Positions 1-9,041 are shown, counted from the stretch's first letter. The stretch is DNA of 64,000 nucleotides from G965218495 sp965218495 (GCA_965218495.1 OZ244626.1:1674001-1738000), one strand, 5' to 3'. Program-made: numbers and translations. The notes: generated by a model from the letters alone, not told the origin.

Positions 1-78
1 CGCGTGTTTGAGACCTACAACTGGTCCGTTGCGTCACAACGATTCACGACGGCTTACCACGCATTACTTCAGAAATGA
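1..78 (+). CDS. C-terminal end of a glycosyltransferase-like protein (partial)
   Basis: The first frame is open from the window edge and ends with TGA at 76-78, giving the last 25 residues of a protein that begins outside the window. The visible end (FETYNWSVASQRF, then a Tyr/Leu-rich tail) resembles the C-terminal helix of GT4-type glycosyltransferases, but 25 residues are too few to prove the family. Its stop overlaps the start of the next gene (ATGA at 75-78), so the two genes are probably translationally coupled in one operon. Confidence 0.5.
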   Translation, partial: RVFETYNWSVASQRFTTAYHALLQK

Positions 79-611
79 CCCGTAACAGAGTATTCTTGTT
101 GGCCGTGATGTTGGCTGCAGGCTGTGCGCAGGCCGATGAGGCCGACGGACCACCTCCCCCATCGGACCCGATGACGGTAGCGAACATCACGCCGTTTCCA
201 TGGCCGTCATTTGATGAAGCGGTGGCGGTCGGCAAGAACCAGGATAAGCCGGTCCTGATCGATATCTATGCGCCGTGGTGTGGCTGGTGCGCCAGGATGC
301 AGCAAGAAGTCTACGGCAACCCGACTCTTGCTGCCTATGTCCAGCAGAATTTTGCATACGGTCGCCTCAACATTGATGACAGCGAAACGCAGCACGACTT
401 TATGGGATACACCTTCACATCACAGGAGCTCGGCTACGCGCTTGGCGCTTCGGGAACGCCCACGACCGTCTTCCTGAATGAAGAAGGCACGTATGTAACA
501 CGCTTGGATGGCTACACGGCGCTTGAGCCGTTTGGACAGGCCTTACAGTACATCGCCAGCGGCGCGTACAGGAATGCGCCACCAGAGTCTATGCCGCAGA
601 CTAGTCCGTGA
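75..611 (+). CDS. thioredoxin-fold lipoprotein
   Basis: A 178-residue protein with a lipoprotein signal peptide: a hydrophobic stretch at residues 7-16 followed by the lipobox LAAGC. It is therefore expected to be membrane-anchored and periplasm-facing. The thioredoxin fold shows the redox motif WCGWC (about residues 68-72) and a cis-proline context GTPTTVF near residue 131. The unusual CGWC motif suggests a thiol-disulfide role, possibly reduction or repair of envelope proteins; the substrate cannot be read. The start ATG overlaps the upstream stop. The 3' end overlaps the convergent hydrolase gene by 11 bp. Confidence 0.85.
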   Translation: MTRNRVFLLAVMLAAGCAQADEADGPPPPSDPMTVANITPFPWPSFDEAVAVGKNQDKPVLIDIYAPWCGWCARMQQEVYGNPTLAAYVQQNFAYGRLNIDDSETQHDFMGYTFTSQELGYALGASGTPTTVFLNEEGTYVTRLDGYTALEPFGQALQYIASGAYRNAPPESMPQTSP

Positions 612-1440
612 TCAGGCGCACCGCACCGCCCTCATAGACCTCGCCTCGGCGGTGTTGTAAGAATAGGCGTCTGGCGTGCGAAGTGGCACAGCGCGTGTAT
701 TCTATGTCCGCGTAGACAATCGCGTCCTCGTCTTCGGGGCCCTGCGCAATGACGTGGCCCGCGGGATCGGTAACAAAGGAACCGCCACCGAAGTGAAGCA
801 CATCTTCCTTGCCCACGCGGTTTGCGAGCGCCATGTAGAATCCGTTCTGAAAGGAGGCCACACGGAGTTCCGCTTCGAAGAGCCCTTGTGGCCACTCGCC
901 AAGCGCGCCAGCCTGCGGCACCACTACCAGGTCCGCACCGCCCAGGGCCAGCGCGCGCAGGTATTCAGGGTAATGGCGATCATAGCAGATCGCCACGCCA
1001 ATTCGCCCGGCAGCGGTCTGGTAGACCGGCGCCAGCGTGTTACCAGGCGCATAGTAACCCTGCTCGTGAAATCCCTCATAGTCGGTGATGTGCATCATGC
1101 GGGTACGGCCTACGATCGTGCCGTCCGCATCAATTACGGGCGAGGTGTCATAGGCTAGACTCCCTGCGCGCTCGTAGAGATTGAGCACAACGACGACGCC
1201 CAAGCGACGCGCTGCCTCGCAAAAGGCTGCTGTCGTAGGCCCGGGTACCTGCTCAGCAAGGTCCAACGCGCGCGGACCTGCTACATGCTGAGGATAGAAC
1301 GGCGTAAACGCCAACTCCGGGTATGCTACGAGCGTGGCACCGCCTGCAGCGGCCTCTTCGAGCTTCATCAAGCCTCGGAGGAGGTTGCCATCCAGGTCGT
1401 GCGTCGCTGCTTGCTGAATGAGCGCGATTCTTGTTGTCAT
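601..1440 (-). CDS. nitrilase-fold carbon-nitrogen hydrolase
   Basis: About 279 residues from the chosen ATG (MTTRIALIQQ), which fits the fold better than a longer in-frame start at 1494. The catalytic Glu lies in YPELAFTPFY and the nucleophilic Cys in VAICYDRHYPEYLRA, the arrangement of the nitrilase/N-carbamoyl-amino-acid amidohydrolase superfamily. The expected catalytic Lys segment (G-x-x-x-K-x-H) reads GRTRMMHI, so Met seems to stand where Lys is usual. The gene lies 25 bp downstream of prmC on the same strand and is probably co-transcribed. Substrate unknown; a carbamoyl or amide compound is likely. Confidence 0.8.
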   Translation of the reverse strand: MTTRIALIQQAATHDLDGNLLRGLMKLEEAAAGGATLVAYPELAFTPFYPQHVAGPRALDLAEQVPGPTTAAFCEAARRLGVVVVLNLYERAGSLAYDTSPVIDADGTIVGRTRMMHITDYEGFHEQGYYAPGNTLAPVYQTAAGRIGVAICYDRHYPEYLRALALGGADLVVVPQAGALGEWPQGLFEAELRVASFQNGFYMALANRVGKEDVLHFGGGSFVTDPAGHVIAQGPEDEDAIVYADIEYTRCATSHARRLFLQHRRGEVYEGGAVRLITD

Positions 1441-1465
1441 GAGCTGGTAGCACTTGGTTCTGCGA

Positions 1466-2404
1466 TTAGTTGCTTGCCGAGACTCCCGTGACAATGCGTG
1501 GTCTTCCTGCCAAATCCAGGTGCACGGCCGTAGCGCTAAAGCCAGAATCCATCAGGAGTTGTCGCACTTGGGCAGCATAGTCAGCATGCACTTCCAGCAC
1601 CAGGTTGCCACCCGGTCGCAGGCGGCTGCGTTGCCTGGCGATGGCGCGATAGAAACGCAACGGGTCGTCTCCACACACGAGCGCCACAACAGGTTCAAAG
1701 TCGCGCACGTTGGCTGGCAGCGTGCCGAATTCCGCATCTGGCACGTAAGGAGGATTGGACACAATGAGGTCAAGGGGCTCGCTAGCTGCCGACCCTTGCG
1801 TAGAGGCCAATATGTCTGCATGCACAAAAGACACCGCCAGCCCCAGCCGCCGCGCATTCCCTGCAGCGACGCGAAGCGCGGCGCGGCTAATGTCATATGC
1901 CACCACATGGGCATCTGAGCGCGCGTGCTTGAGCGCCAACGCGATACAGCCACTGCCGGTGCCCACATCAAGCACGCGGGGATTAGAAAATCTGGCTACG
2001 CACGCGAGAGCAACTTGAACAAGAATTTCTGTTTCGGGTCTCGGTATCAGGACATCCGATGTCATGCGCAGCCTGAGGCCGCCGAATTCAGCATGTCCCA
2101 GGACATATTGGAGCGGCTCATGATGCCGGCAGCGCCTGATGGCTTCAGAGTAACGCTGCACTTCATCGACGCTCGCTTCTTGCTCCGGATAACCGATAAG
2201 GCTGGCCGCGCATATTCCCAGGATGCCTTCCAGCAGCCACCGTGCCGCGCGTCGGGGCATCGGCACGTTGGCATCCGCCAAGGCCCGGGCGCCTGCGTCC
2301 AGCAGCGCACCCCACTGCCGCAGGTCCGCAGGTAGAGTACGCGAGTCCGAGATGAATAGCCGATCCACAGTGCACGCGGGCCTGTTTTTGGGCTTTCTAC
2401 GCAT
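1466..2404 (-). CDS. prmC: peptide chain release factor N5-glutamine methyltransferase
   Basis: PrmC/HemK methylates the Gln of the GGQ motif in release factors RF1 and RF2, using S-adenosylmethionine. Visible features are the N-terminal helical domain, the linker with VLIPRPETEILV, SAM motif I as VLDVGTGSGCIALAL, and the signature NPPY in VSNPPYVPDAEF. The ATG at 2404 (MRRKPKNRP) gives about 312 residues, close to family size. An earlier in-frame ATG at 2479 adds 25 residues that look unrelated. It precedes the carbon-nitrogen hydrolase in the same direction. Confidence 0.93.
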   Translation of the reverse strand: MRRKPKNRPACTVDRLFISDSRTLPADLRQWGALLDAGARALADANVPMPRRAARWLLEGILGICAASLIGYPEQEASVDEVQRYSEAIRRCRHHEPLQYVLGHAEFGGLRLRMTSDVLIPRPETEILVQVALACVARFSNPRVLDVGTGSGCIALALKHARSDAHVVAYDISRAALRVAAGNARRLGLAVSFVHADILASTQGSAASEPLDLIVSNPPYVPDAEFGTLPANVRDFEPVVALVCGDDPLRFYRAIARQRSRLRPGGNLVLEVHADYAAQVRQLLMDSGFSATAVHLDLAGRPRIVTGVSASN

Positions 2405-2734
2405 GGGGCAGCGCAATGGACCATCCCTCCAGGCAATTCGGTTGCAACTGCGCATGCACCAAGCTATTTTCACGGCCACCGGGACAGAGGCGGAAATGGA
2501 TAGCCCCCACTTCGGTTGACTTCTTGAGAGATGGTAAGAGATGCCAAACGACGCAGTTACAGCCTAAAACGGTATCTTCGCCCGCGATATGGGCCTTCTT
2601 CCTCTGCGTGATGGTACGGAACCGGGTGACCGCATACCCGCATACTTGAAGCCAGATCTGGACGAGGTGCTTGCCGCTCTTTCGCACCGAAAGGAGCACA
2701 CAAGGAGTCTGCATCACCGCAAGAGTATACGATT

Positions 2735-3364
2735 ATGCCTTTTGAACTCACTTCAGCGCTTATAGCGGCGCTGGTGGCGCCTGCGTTTGGCGCTATGCTT
2801 TACCCGGTGTTGCACACGCTGCCGACGGTTACCAGGTGGTTCGACCGGTTTATGTTTTTCGCCGTACCGATGCTCGTCTTGTTCCACATCTATTCGCACG
2901 CGTGGCCGGACGAGATCCTCATCGCATCTATGCTGGTGCTAGGCGGTCTGGGCACGCCTCTGGTCCTTGAGCGCGTCTCCAACTTCTTTGCTACAAATAC
3001 GGATTCCGCTGCGCTGGCCATAGGAATATCCGGGTTGGCTGTACACGTAATCATTGAGTCAGCCGTTCTGAAAGGCGACAGCACGGACCTGATTGTGGCG
3101 CTCGTGCTGCACCGCACGGCCGTTGGTCTTATGGTTTACTGGCTCGTGCGCCCGAAGTACGGGTTTTACTTGGCCTCTCTTAGCGTCCTTGCAATCCTCG
3201 TGGCAACCATTCTGGGCTACACGCTGCTTGGCAATATCATGGCTGACAATGAGACCGCAGAATTCTATCAGTTCTTTGTGAGCGGCTCACTGCTCCATGT
3301 CATCTTCCATCGAAGCCTCAGCCACCATCGCCACGATAACGGAGGTGGCCACAGCCACGCCTAA
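2735..3364 (+). CDS. ZIP-like polytopic membrane protein with His-rich tail
   Basis: A 209-residue protein with about seven hydrophobic segments. Two membrane segments carry ZIP-reminiscent polar patterns (VHVIIESAVLKG and VLHRTAVGLMVYW), and the C-terminus is rich in histidine (HRSLSHHRHDNGGGHSHA), typical of proteins that bind or move divalent metals. It starts well after the divergent prmC gene and is followed 18 bp later by a TolC-like channel gene, which suggests a shared role in metal handling. The ZIP assignment is an inference; the canonical HNxPEG motif is not clearly present. Confidence 0.55.
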   Translation: MPFELTSALIAALVAPAFGAMLYPVLHTLPTVTRWFDRFMFFAVPMLVLFHIYSHAWPDEILIASMLVLGGLGTPLVLERVSNFFATNTDSAALAIGISGLAVHVIIESAVLKGDSTDLIVALVLHRTAVGLMVYWLVRPKYGFYLASLSVLAILVATILGYTLLGNIMADNETAEFYQFFVSGSLLHVIFHRSLSHHRHDNGGGHSHA

Positions 3365-3382
3365 CGGGACAAATCAGGACCT

Positions 3383-4771
3383 GTGTGTTCGCCAACTGCT
3401 TTGATCACCGCGTGGCCCGGTACGGGGCCAAGCATTGAGCGCAAGGGGTCGCGGCGCAGTTGCGAGGCGGTCATTTGGGGCGCGGCAGCACTGTTTTGCT
3501 TTTGGATAGCACCGAGCGCAGTGGGGCAGGATATGCCCACGTCACTACGTTTTGCCGACGCCATCCGGCTTGCAGAAGCGGCGAATCCCCACTATCTCGC
3601 TGCGCAACGTGGAGAGGGGATTTTTGGCGCTCAGGTTCTCCAGGCCCGTGCACGGCCCAATCCCGAAATCATTCTCGAGTCGGAAAACGTGTACGCCCTT
3701 TCCCAACGAGGGGACAGGCCACCGGCGCAGGCACAGTGGCTCGCACTCCTTGGGCAGGAAATCGAAACCGCCGGCAAGCGCAGCTATCGCGTGAAAGCCG
3801 CCGAAGCTGGCCTCATGGTGGCACACGCCGGCATTGCAGATGTCCGGCGCAGTTTGCACGTGGCAGTGGGGCTCGCATACTTTTCGTTGGCTCGTTCCGA
3901 GTCAGAATTCCGCGCGCTTAACGCTGTACACAGCCGGATCAACACGGTCATCGACCTGTTTGCCGAACGAGTAGCTGAGGGCGATGCCGCGGCCACAGAG
4001 CTGTTACGGCTTCAAGCGGAGGAGATCCGTCTGCAGGAGTACATCCTGCAGGCTTCTCTAGCACTGGAACAGGCGCAGGTAGTGCTTCTGGCGCTCCTTG
4101 GTGTCAGTGATGTACGCCGGCCGGTTCATGCCGCTGACTCGCTGGAAGTGGCCACGCTGGTAGATGCGGACGGCATGCCTATCGCAACCCCAGATGGCGT
4201 GATACACCCGATGGCAGCCCTGCAAAATACAGCGTTGCGCTACCGCCCGGATCTTCAAGCGGCAGCGCACGAAGTGGACAGGGCATTGGTAAATGTTTCG
4301 TTGCAACGTGCTATGCGCATTCCAAACTTAGAACTTGAAGGCGGATACCGCGGCGACCTTGACGGCAACCGACTGGATGCAGGAATCAGGTTTGGGCTGC
4401 CGCTCTGGGGCGGACTGGATGGAGGCGGCTTGGCGCGCGCGAAGGCAGCACACGAAGAAGCGGTGGCCAGGCTGCAACAAGTCGAAGCAGCCGTAATGGC
4501 CGAGATGGCACTGGCGGTGGCTGCGGTCAATAGCGCGGCCGGACGCGTGAGGCTCATTGAGCAGCAATACTTAGTCCAGGTTGAAGACCTGCAACGGAGG
4601 GTTCAGACAGCGTACACGCTGGGCGAGGCGCCTTTGACGGTGCTTATTGACTTGCATCGCAGTTACCTGGAAGCGCTGCAATTGCGGGATGAAGCGGTCT
4701 ACGATTACCGCGTAAGCCTGATCAGGCTGGCAGCAGCCATAGGGATCGCTCCAAATCACCGATCTCTTTAG
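3383..4771 (+). CDS. TolC/CzcC-type outer membrane efflux protein
   Basis: About 462 residues starting from GTG. A basic N-terminus and hydrophobic stretch ending ...APSAVGQ act as the signal peptide. The body shows the two-fold repeat of outer membrane efflux proteins: each half starts with a pattern like LRFADAIRLAEAANPHY or LQAAAHEVDRA and continues in long coiled coils. It should form the trimeric outer-membrane/periplasmic duct of a tripartite exporter. No inner-membrane pump or adaptor is adjacent; only the ZIP-like membrane protein is upstream. A heavy-metal (CzcC-like) role is inferred from that neighbour. Confidence 0.8.
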   Translation: MCSPTALITAWPGTGPSIERKGSRRSCEAVIWGAAALFCFWIAPSAVGQDMPTSLRFADAIRLAEAANPHYLAAQRGEGIFGAQVLQARARPNPEIILESENVYALSQRGDRPPAQAQWLALLGQEIETAGKRSYRVKAAEAGLMVAHAGIADVRRSLHVAVGLAYFSLARSESEFRALNAVHSRINTVIDLFAERVAEGDAAATELLRLQAEEIRLQEYILQASLALEQAQVVLLALLGVSDVRRPVHAADSLEVATLVDADGMPIATPDGVIHPMAALQNTALRYRPDLQAAAHEVDRALVNVSLQRAMRIPNLELEGGYRGDLDGNRLDAGIRFGLPLWGGLDGGGLARAKAAHEEAVARLQQVEAAVMAEMALAVAAVNSAAGRVRLIEQQYLVQVEDLQRRVQTAYTLGEAPLTVLIDLHRSYLEALQLRDEAVYDYRVSLIRLAAAIGIAPNHRSL

Positions 4772-4833
4772 TCCATGAACTACCAGCGTAAGGTGAGTAT
4801 AGCCGTTCGAAGAGGAATCATTAAGAACAGGAC

Positions 4834-5556
4834 ATGAGCATACGGTATTTGCTGTTTCAGATGCGGCGGCCGGACGACTCCATGCGTACGCACGAGGTCG
4901 AGGCCTTTGCGCGGACGCTCGGTTGTTCACCGGAAAGGATCACAGCGATAGACCTCATACAGGATCCGCCCACCCCGTCCATGCTTGCGGCGCATGACAT
5001 GGTTCTTATCGGCGGCGCCGGCGACTATTCGGTCCCGGAGGGCGGCCCGTGGCTTGAGGCTGCGCTTGATGCTATGCGGGACCTGCACGCCTTAAGCAAG
5101 CCAACGTTCGCCTCCTGCTGGGGTTTTCAGGCGCTTGCCAAGGCCTTGGGCGGATCAGTTGTCTCCGACATTACGCGCGCTGAGCTTGGCACTTGTGAGC
5201 TTCAGCTTACGCAGGCGGGACAACGAGATCCGGTTTTTCGCCAACTGGGCGCATCGTTCTATGCACAAGTAGGCCATCATGACACGGTTGACGTCCTGCC
5301 AGCGGATGCAGTCCCGCTGGCACGCAGCCCGTTAGTGGATAATCACGCCTTTCGAATACAGGGCAAGCCGATCTACGCGACACAGTTTCACCCAGAGCTG
5401 CGGATTCAGGAGATGAAGGACCGCCTCCGGAATTATCCACAGTACACGGAAGGCATTGCGGGCATGTCTATAGAGTCCTTCGTGGCCGGGCTACGCGAGA
5501 CACCGCTCGCCAACAACCTGCTGAAGGCGTTCGTCGCCCAAGTCTTTGCTAGCTAG
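4834..5556 (+). CDS. class I glutamine amidotransferase (GMP-synthase-like domain)
   Basis: A 240-residue stand-alone GATase. The nucleophile elbow is FASCWGFQALA (Cys about residue 95) and the His-Glu pair is in TQFHPELR, so the Cys-His-Glu triad is complete. Such free-standing domains hydrolyse glutamine or gamma-glutamyl compounds; some act in degradation of gamma-glutamylated amines. It begins after an AGGA-type ribosome site (aacaggacATG) and ends just before the cyanophycinase-like gene on the same strand, so a joint role in amide or peptide turnover is possible. Confidence 0.82.
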   Translation: MSIRYLLFQMRRPDDSMRTHEVEAFARTLGCSPERITAIDLIQDPPTPSMLAAHDMVLIGGAGDYSVPEGGPWLEAALDAMRDLHALSKPTFASCWGFQALAKALGGSVVSDITRAELGTCELQLTQAGQRDPVFRQLGASFYAQVGHHDTVDVLPADAVPLARSPLVDNHAFRIQGKPIYATQFHPELRIQEMKDRLRNYPQYTEGIAGMSIESFVAGLRETPLANNLLKAFVAQVFAS

Positions 5557-5569
5557 AGGGCTCTGCACC

Positions 5570-6403
5570 ATGAAGCACGTTCTTGCCGCGCTGCTGATCG
5601 CTGCATTGGCATCAGCAGCGCAGGCCCAGGAGGTTGGCCCGGAAAGTGGCTCGCTCGTCATCGTCGGTGGCAGCATGCAGGATCCGACCATTCTGGACCA
5701 ATTCATAGCGCTGGCGGGTGGTGCGGATCAACCCATCGTCGTGATTCCGACGGCCGGAGGTGCCGACACATATGACGAGTCATTCGGCGGTCTGCAGGAT
5801 TTTCGGGAGCGTGGCATCTCAGACCTCACCTTGCTTCATACGCGCGATCGTGCAGTTGCTGAGTCTGACTCGTTTGTATCGGCGATCCACCGCGCCAAAG
5901 GTGTGTGGTTCAGCGGCGGGCGCCAATGGCGTCTTGCGGACGCCTACCTGGACACCAGGACAGAAGTTGCGCTTTGGGGCGTTCTGGAACGCGGAGGTGT
6001 TATAGGCGGCTCTTCCGCGGGAGCCACCATCCAAGGGTCCTACCTGGCGCGAGGCGATTCCAGGACCAACACCATCATGATGGGAGACCATGAGGAAGGG
6101 TTTGCCTTCTTGAAGCGGTCCGCCATAGATCAGCATCTTCTGAGACGCAACAGGCAGTTTGACCTTTTTGAGATTGTTGACGCTCATCCGGGCCTTCTGG
6201 GCATCGGCATAGATGAAAACACTGCCATCGTGGTGCAGCGTGACACGTTCGAGGTTATTGGCGCATCGTACGTAGCCATCTACGACCACGCCGCGATGCA
6301 GCAGGACAAGGTACCGTTTTACCTCCTGGCACCGGGCGACACATTCGACCTCGTCAGCCGCCAGGCATTTCGCCGCGGCGACCCGCTGCGACCGCGCCAG
6401 TGA
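5570..6403 (+). CDS. secreted cyanophycinase-like S51 peptidase
   Basis: About 277 residues. The ATG at 5570 (MKHVLAALLIAAL) is preferred because it follows a GAGGG ribosome site and opens a clean signal peptide ending ASAAQAQ. Family S51 features include VIVGGSMQD near the mature N-terminus, an SGGRQWRL loop, and the Ser nucleophile in GGSSAGATIQG. Cyanophycinases degrade the storage polymer of Asp and Arg, and secreted homologues occur in heterotrophs. It probably acts in the periplasm or outside the cell, hydrolysing Asp-linked or similar peptides. Specificity cannot be read from the sequence. Confidence 0.85.
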   Translation: MKHVLAALLIAALASAAQAQEVGPESGSLVIVGGSMQDPTILDQFIALAGGADQPIVVIPTAGGADTYDESFGGLQDFRERGISDLTLLHTRDRAVAESDSFVSAIHRAKGVWFSGGRQWRLADAYLDTRTEVALWGVLERGGVIGGSSAGATIQGSYLARGDSRTNTIMMGDHEEGFAFLKRSAIDQHLLRRNRQFDLFEIVDAHPGLLGIGIDENTAIVVQRDTFEVIGASYVAIYDHAAMQQDKVPFYLLAPGDTFDLVSRQAFRRGDPLRPRQ

Positions 6404-6759
6404 TCTGAAGCGCTGCAAACGAAGCTGCGGCTATCTTGGATGTGTTCGGCGGCTGGGTGCGGGCTAGATCAACCTGGTCGCAGCCCAGTGACATGGCCGA
6501 ACTGTTCACAGCATCGGGCCGACAGTGGCGGATGATCATCGTAGGCGAAGCCGAAATACGCAGGGCAAGGCCAAGTGTAACGGGCTGCCGTGGCCCAGCG
6601 GCTACATGATTCGAATCAGTATCGCAGACCACCCACGACGAGTTCCTGCAGTATGCACCATTCTGCCGCCCGCCGTACGGGGATCGCACAAATTCAAGTT
6701 GGGAATTGGAGAGTTGCTGTGGAGGTGGACCCTAGTCTCCACCATTCCTTTCCAACCAT
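6404..6759. other. non-coding gap before the IS256-type element
   Basis: No convincing gene is seen. A short inverted repeat GTGGAG/CTCCAC lies at 6719-6742 just ahead of the element's first gene and may belong to its left end or leader. A perfect 12 bp palindrome TGATTCGAATCA lies near 6607. The exact left terminus of the element could not be defined. Confidence 0.5.
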
Positions 6760-7728
6760 ATGAACCCCTCACAGCCTGTTTTGGGGAGGTCTGAGGCGCC
6801 TTTAGACGCCCAGATCAATCCCTCCGGTGACGCGCGGCGGCTTCTGATGAAGCTCTGCACGCACATACTGCAACAATTGACCACCGACTGGCCCATTCCG
6901 GCAGCGCATCAGCAGCCGGTGCCACCGCCCGTAGTGATCAAGGCTTCTGCTGCGGCCCAGGACACAAAGCCGGACTCGGCGCAGTTGAATGAAGCGTGGC
7001 AGCTGTTGCATTCGCGCAGTCTGCAAGACGACCCGATCGTTGCGATCTGGCTGCGCGGGCTGTGCCCACGCGGCGTTAACATCGTTCTTGGAGCGGGTCT
7101 GACCATCACGGGCTATCGCCGCATACTTGGCCTGGTAGCGTGCTACCCTGAGAACGTCTCTGCTCTTACGTCCTTTGTGCAGTCGCTGTCCGATCGTGGT
7201 CTTTCGGCCGCCGCCGGGCTGCTCTGTGTGCTGCCCAGCAGCACGGGACTGCAATCGGCGGTGCGCCAGGTGTTCGGCCCCAGGGTCGCCATACAGCGCT
7301 GTCTCAATACGCTACTGGATCAAGTCACCTGTGGTCTTCCGGAAGACCTTGTTCCTGTGTATCGCAATCGCCTCCGCCAGGCATGGAATGGGTTCGATGC
7401 CCGGGAAGCTGAACGCGCACTCACCCGTATTCACCAGGACTTGACGCGCGTCAATCGGTCCGCAGCGAAGGTTCTATGGGAGGGCCTGGAGCAATCTCTG
7501 ACGATTCAACGCACGGGCATGCTGCTCAAGCTCGACAGAGGGCTGCGCGTGATGCGCTTCATGAATGCCATCAGTCGCAGGTTGCAGACCCCGGCCAGCG
7601 CCGTTTTCCAGCAACGCGAACAGATGGCACTGGCGCTGTTGGAACACGAGGCTCAGCTGCGCCGTGTGGCCCATGCGGCCCATCTGCCACAACTTCGTGA
7701 GACTCTCATCAACCTCAACGCCGTATGA
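6760..7728 (+). CDS. inactive IS256-transposase paralogue (element accessory gene)
   Basis: A 322-residue protein. Residues about 98-276 align without gaps over long stretches to the catalytic core of the transposase encoded directly downstream (e.g. ILGLVACYPENVSALTSF against VLGFAESRTENSAQVESL, and RLRQAWNGFDAREAERAL against RLQAAWELPTYKEARAAL). All three acidic catalytic positions are lost. The first Asp (LLLDGKY) is Arg99 (IWLRGLC), the second Asp (VQVDGSRGL) is Pro159 (CVLPSSTGL), and the Glu region (NIIENLNS) reads as MNAISRRL. The N-terminal 95 residues are unrelated. Its TGA overlaps the ATG of the transposase (ATGA at 7725-7728). I infer a regulatory or structural partner in transposition. 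Confidence 0.75.
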   Translation: MNPSQPVLGRSEAPLDAQINPSGDARRLLMKLCTHILQQLTTDWPIPAAHQQPVPPPVVIKASAAAQDTKPDSAQLNEAWQLLHSRSLQDDPIVAIWLRGLCPRGVNIVLGAGLTITGYRRILGLVACYPENVSALTSFVQSLSDRGLSAAAGLLCVLPSSTGLQSAVRQVFGPRVAIQRCLNTLLDQVTCGLPEDLVPVYRNRLRQAWNGFDAREAERALTRIHQDLTRVNRSAAKVLWEGLEQSLTIQRTGMLLKLDRGLRVMRFMNAISRRLQTPASAVFQQREQMALALLEHEAQLRRVAHAAHLPQLRETLINLNAV

Positions 7729-9041
7729 TGACCCATACCCCTATGCTGGATCAATCACTCATCGAGGACCTTCGGGGGCTTGCGCAAAGGAATTTCATCG
7801 GCCTGGCCAGCTGCCTTGGATATCTCGATGATCTTCTTACCAAGATGGCCACATGGGTCATGGAAGCCGAGGCCCACTTCATATGCGGCGCACGTGGGAA
7901 GCACCATAAGACCGGCTTTCAGCGCTGGGGGACGAATCCGGGTTCCATCCGCGTCGGTTTGGAGCGCATTGCGGTCCGCGTACCGCGCGTGCGGAATGTA
8001 CGAACCCGAAGGGAGCGTCCTCTGCAAACGTACCGCCTCTTGCGCGAGCGTGGGCTTATGGACCGGGAAAGCGTGGTAAGAAGGTTGCTGTGTGGACTGT
8101 CGCGGCGCAATTACAGGCAGGCGGCCCAGGTCTTCACCGATAGTCTGGGGTTGAGTGCCAGCAGCATAGGCAACGCCTTCATTACGCAGACGGCAGCGCT
8201 ACTGAAGGAATTCGAGACGCGCCGATTCGATCAGCACACCTTTGCGGTGCTCCTGCTTGATGGCAAGTATCTGGCCGATATGCAGATGATAGTAGCGATG
8301 GGCATCACGACCGAGGGCGAGAAGGTCGTCCTGGGCTTTGCGGAAAGTCGTACCGAGAACAGTGCGCAGGTGGAATCGCTGTTGCAGGATCTGTTGCATC
8401 GGGGCTTCACCCATACCGACAAGCTGTTGGTACAGGTGGACGGCAGCCGCGGGCTTCGCAAGGGGATCGGCGCGGTGTTTGGGGATGCGGTCGTATTCCA
8501 GCGCTGCCAATGGCACAAGCGTACCAATGTGACGCGTCACATCAAAAACGAGCCAGTGGCCACGCATATGAAGCGTCGGCTTCAGGCGGCATGGGAGCTA
8601 CCCACGTACAAGGAGGCACGGGCGGCGCTTGTGTCGCTGCATGGAGCGCTGCAGCGATCGTATCCGAAAGCCGCACGCAGTCTGGAGGAGGGTTTGGAGG
8701 ATACGCTGACACTTCACCGGTTGGGGGTGCGGAACCAGGCTGTCAGAGACAGTCTGAAGACGACGAACATCATCGAGAACCTCAACAGCGTTATTGCGAA
8801 CCGATCACGGAACGTGAAGCGCTGGGGATCATCGGAGATGCGTCAGCGCTGGTGCGGGGCGATATTCATGCAGTACGAGTCGAATCTGAAGCCGATACGC
8901 CGGGAGGACATGAAGGAGCTGACCCAGGCGTTGACCACCTCCGGGGGTCGAGGGGTTAGTGGGGATTCGGTCTGCCGGCCCCAAAGGACTGCAAAGGCAA
9001 CACCTGGCGCTCAATGCCCGCGCGCAGTAGTGCGCTGCTGA
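7725..9041 (+). CDS. IS256-family (mutator-type) transposase
   Basis: A 438-residue DDE transposase. The catalytic residues are in VLLLDGKYL, LVQVDGSRGL and TTNIIENLNS, with the QRCQWHKRTNV segment (C/H motif) typical of IS256/MULE enzymes between the second Asp and the Glu. It looks full length and intact. The last ~35 residues are low-complexity and unlike the family, so the usual C-terminus may end near residue 400. The gene is translationally coupled to the upstream dead paralogue. I found no convincing terminal inverted repeats by eye. Confidence 0.92.
   Translation: MMTHTPMLDQSLIEDLRGLAQRNFIGLASCLGYLDDLLTKMATWVMEAEAHFICGARGKHHKTGFQRWGTNPGSIRVGLERIAVRVPRVRNVRTRRERPLQTYRLLRERGLMDRESVVRRLLCGLSRRNYRQAAQVFTDSLGLSASSIGNAFITQTAALLKEFETRRFDQHTFAVLLLDGKYLADMQMIVAMGITTEGEKVVLGFAESRTENSAQVESLLQDLLHRGFTHTDKLLVQVDGSRGLRKGIGAVFGDAVVFQRCQWHKRTNVTRHIKNEPVATHMKRRLQAAWELPTYKEARAALVSLHGALQRSYPKAARSLEEGLEDTLTLHRLGVRNQAVRDSLKTTNIIENLNSVIANRSRNVKRWGSSEMRQRWCGAIFMQYESNLKPIRREDMKELTQALTTSGGRGVSGDSVCRPQRTAKATPGAQCPRAVVRC

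Noticed and set aside
6590..6640. tRNA-like or tmRNA-like end around a GATTCGAATC motif
   Set aside because: The T-stem would have only three pairs and no acceptor or anticodon arm can be built; the motif is just a short palindrome.
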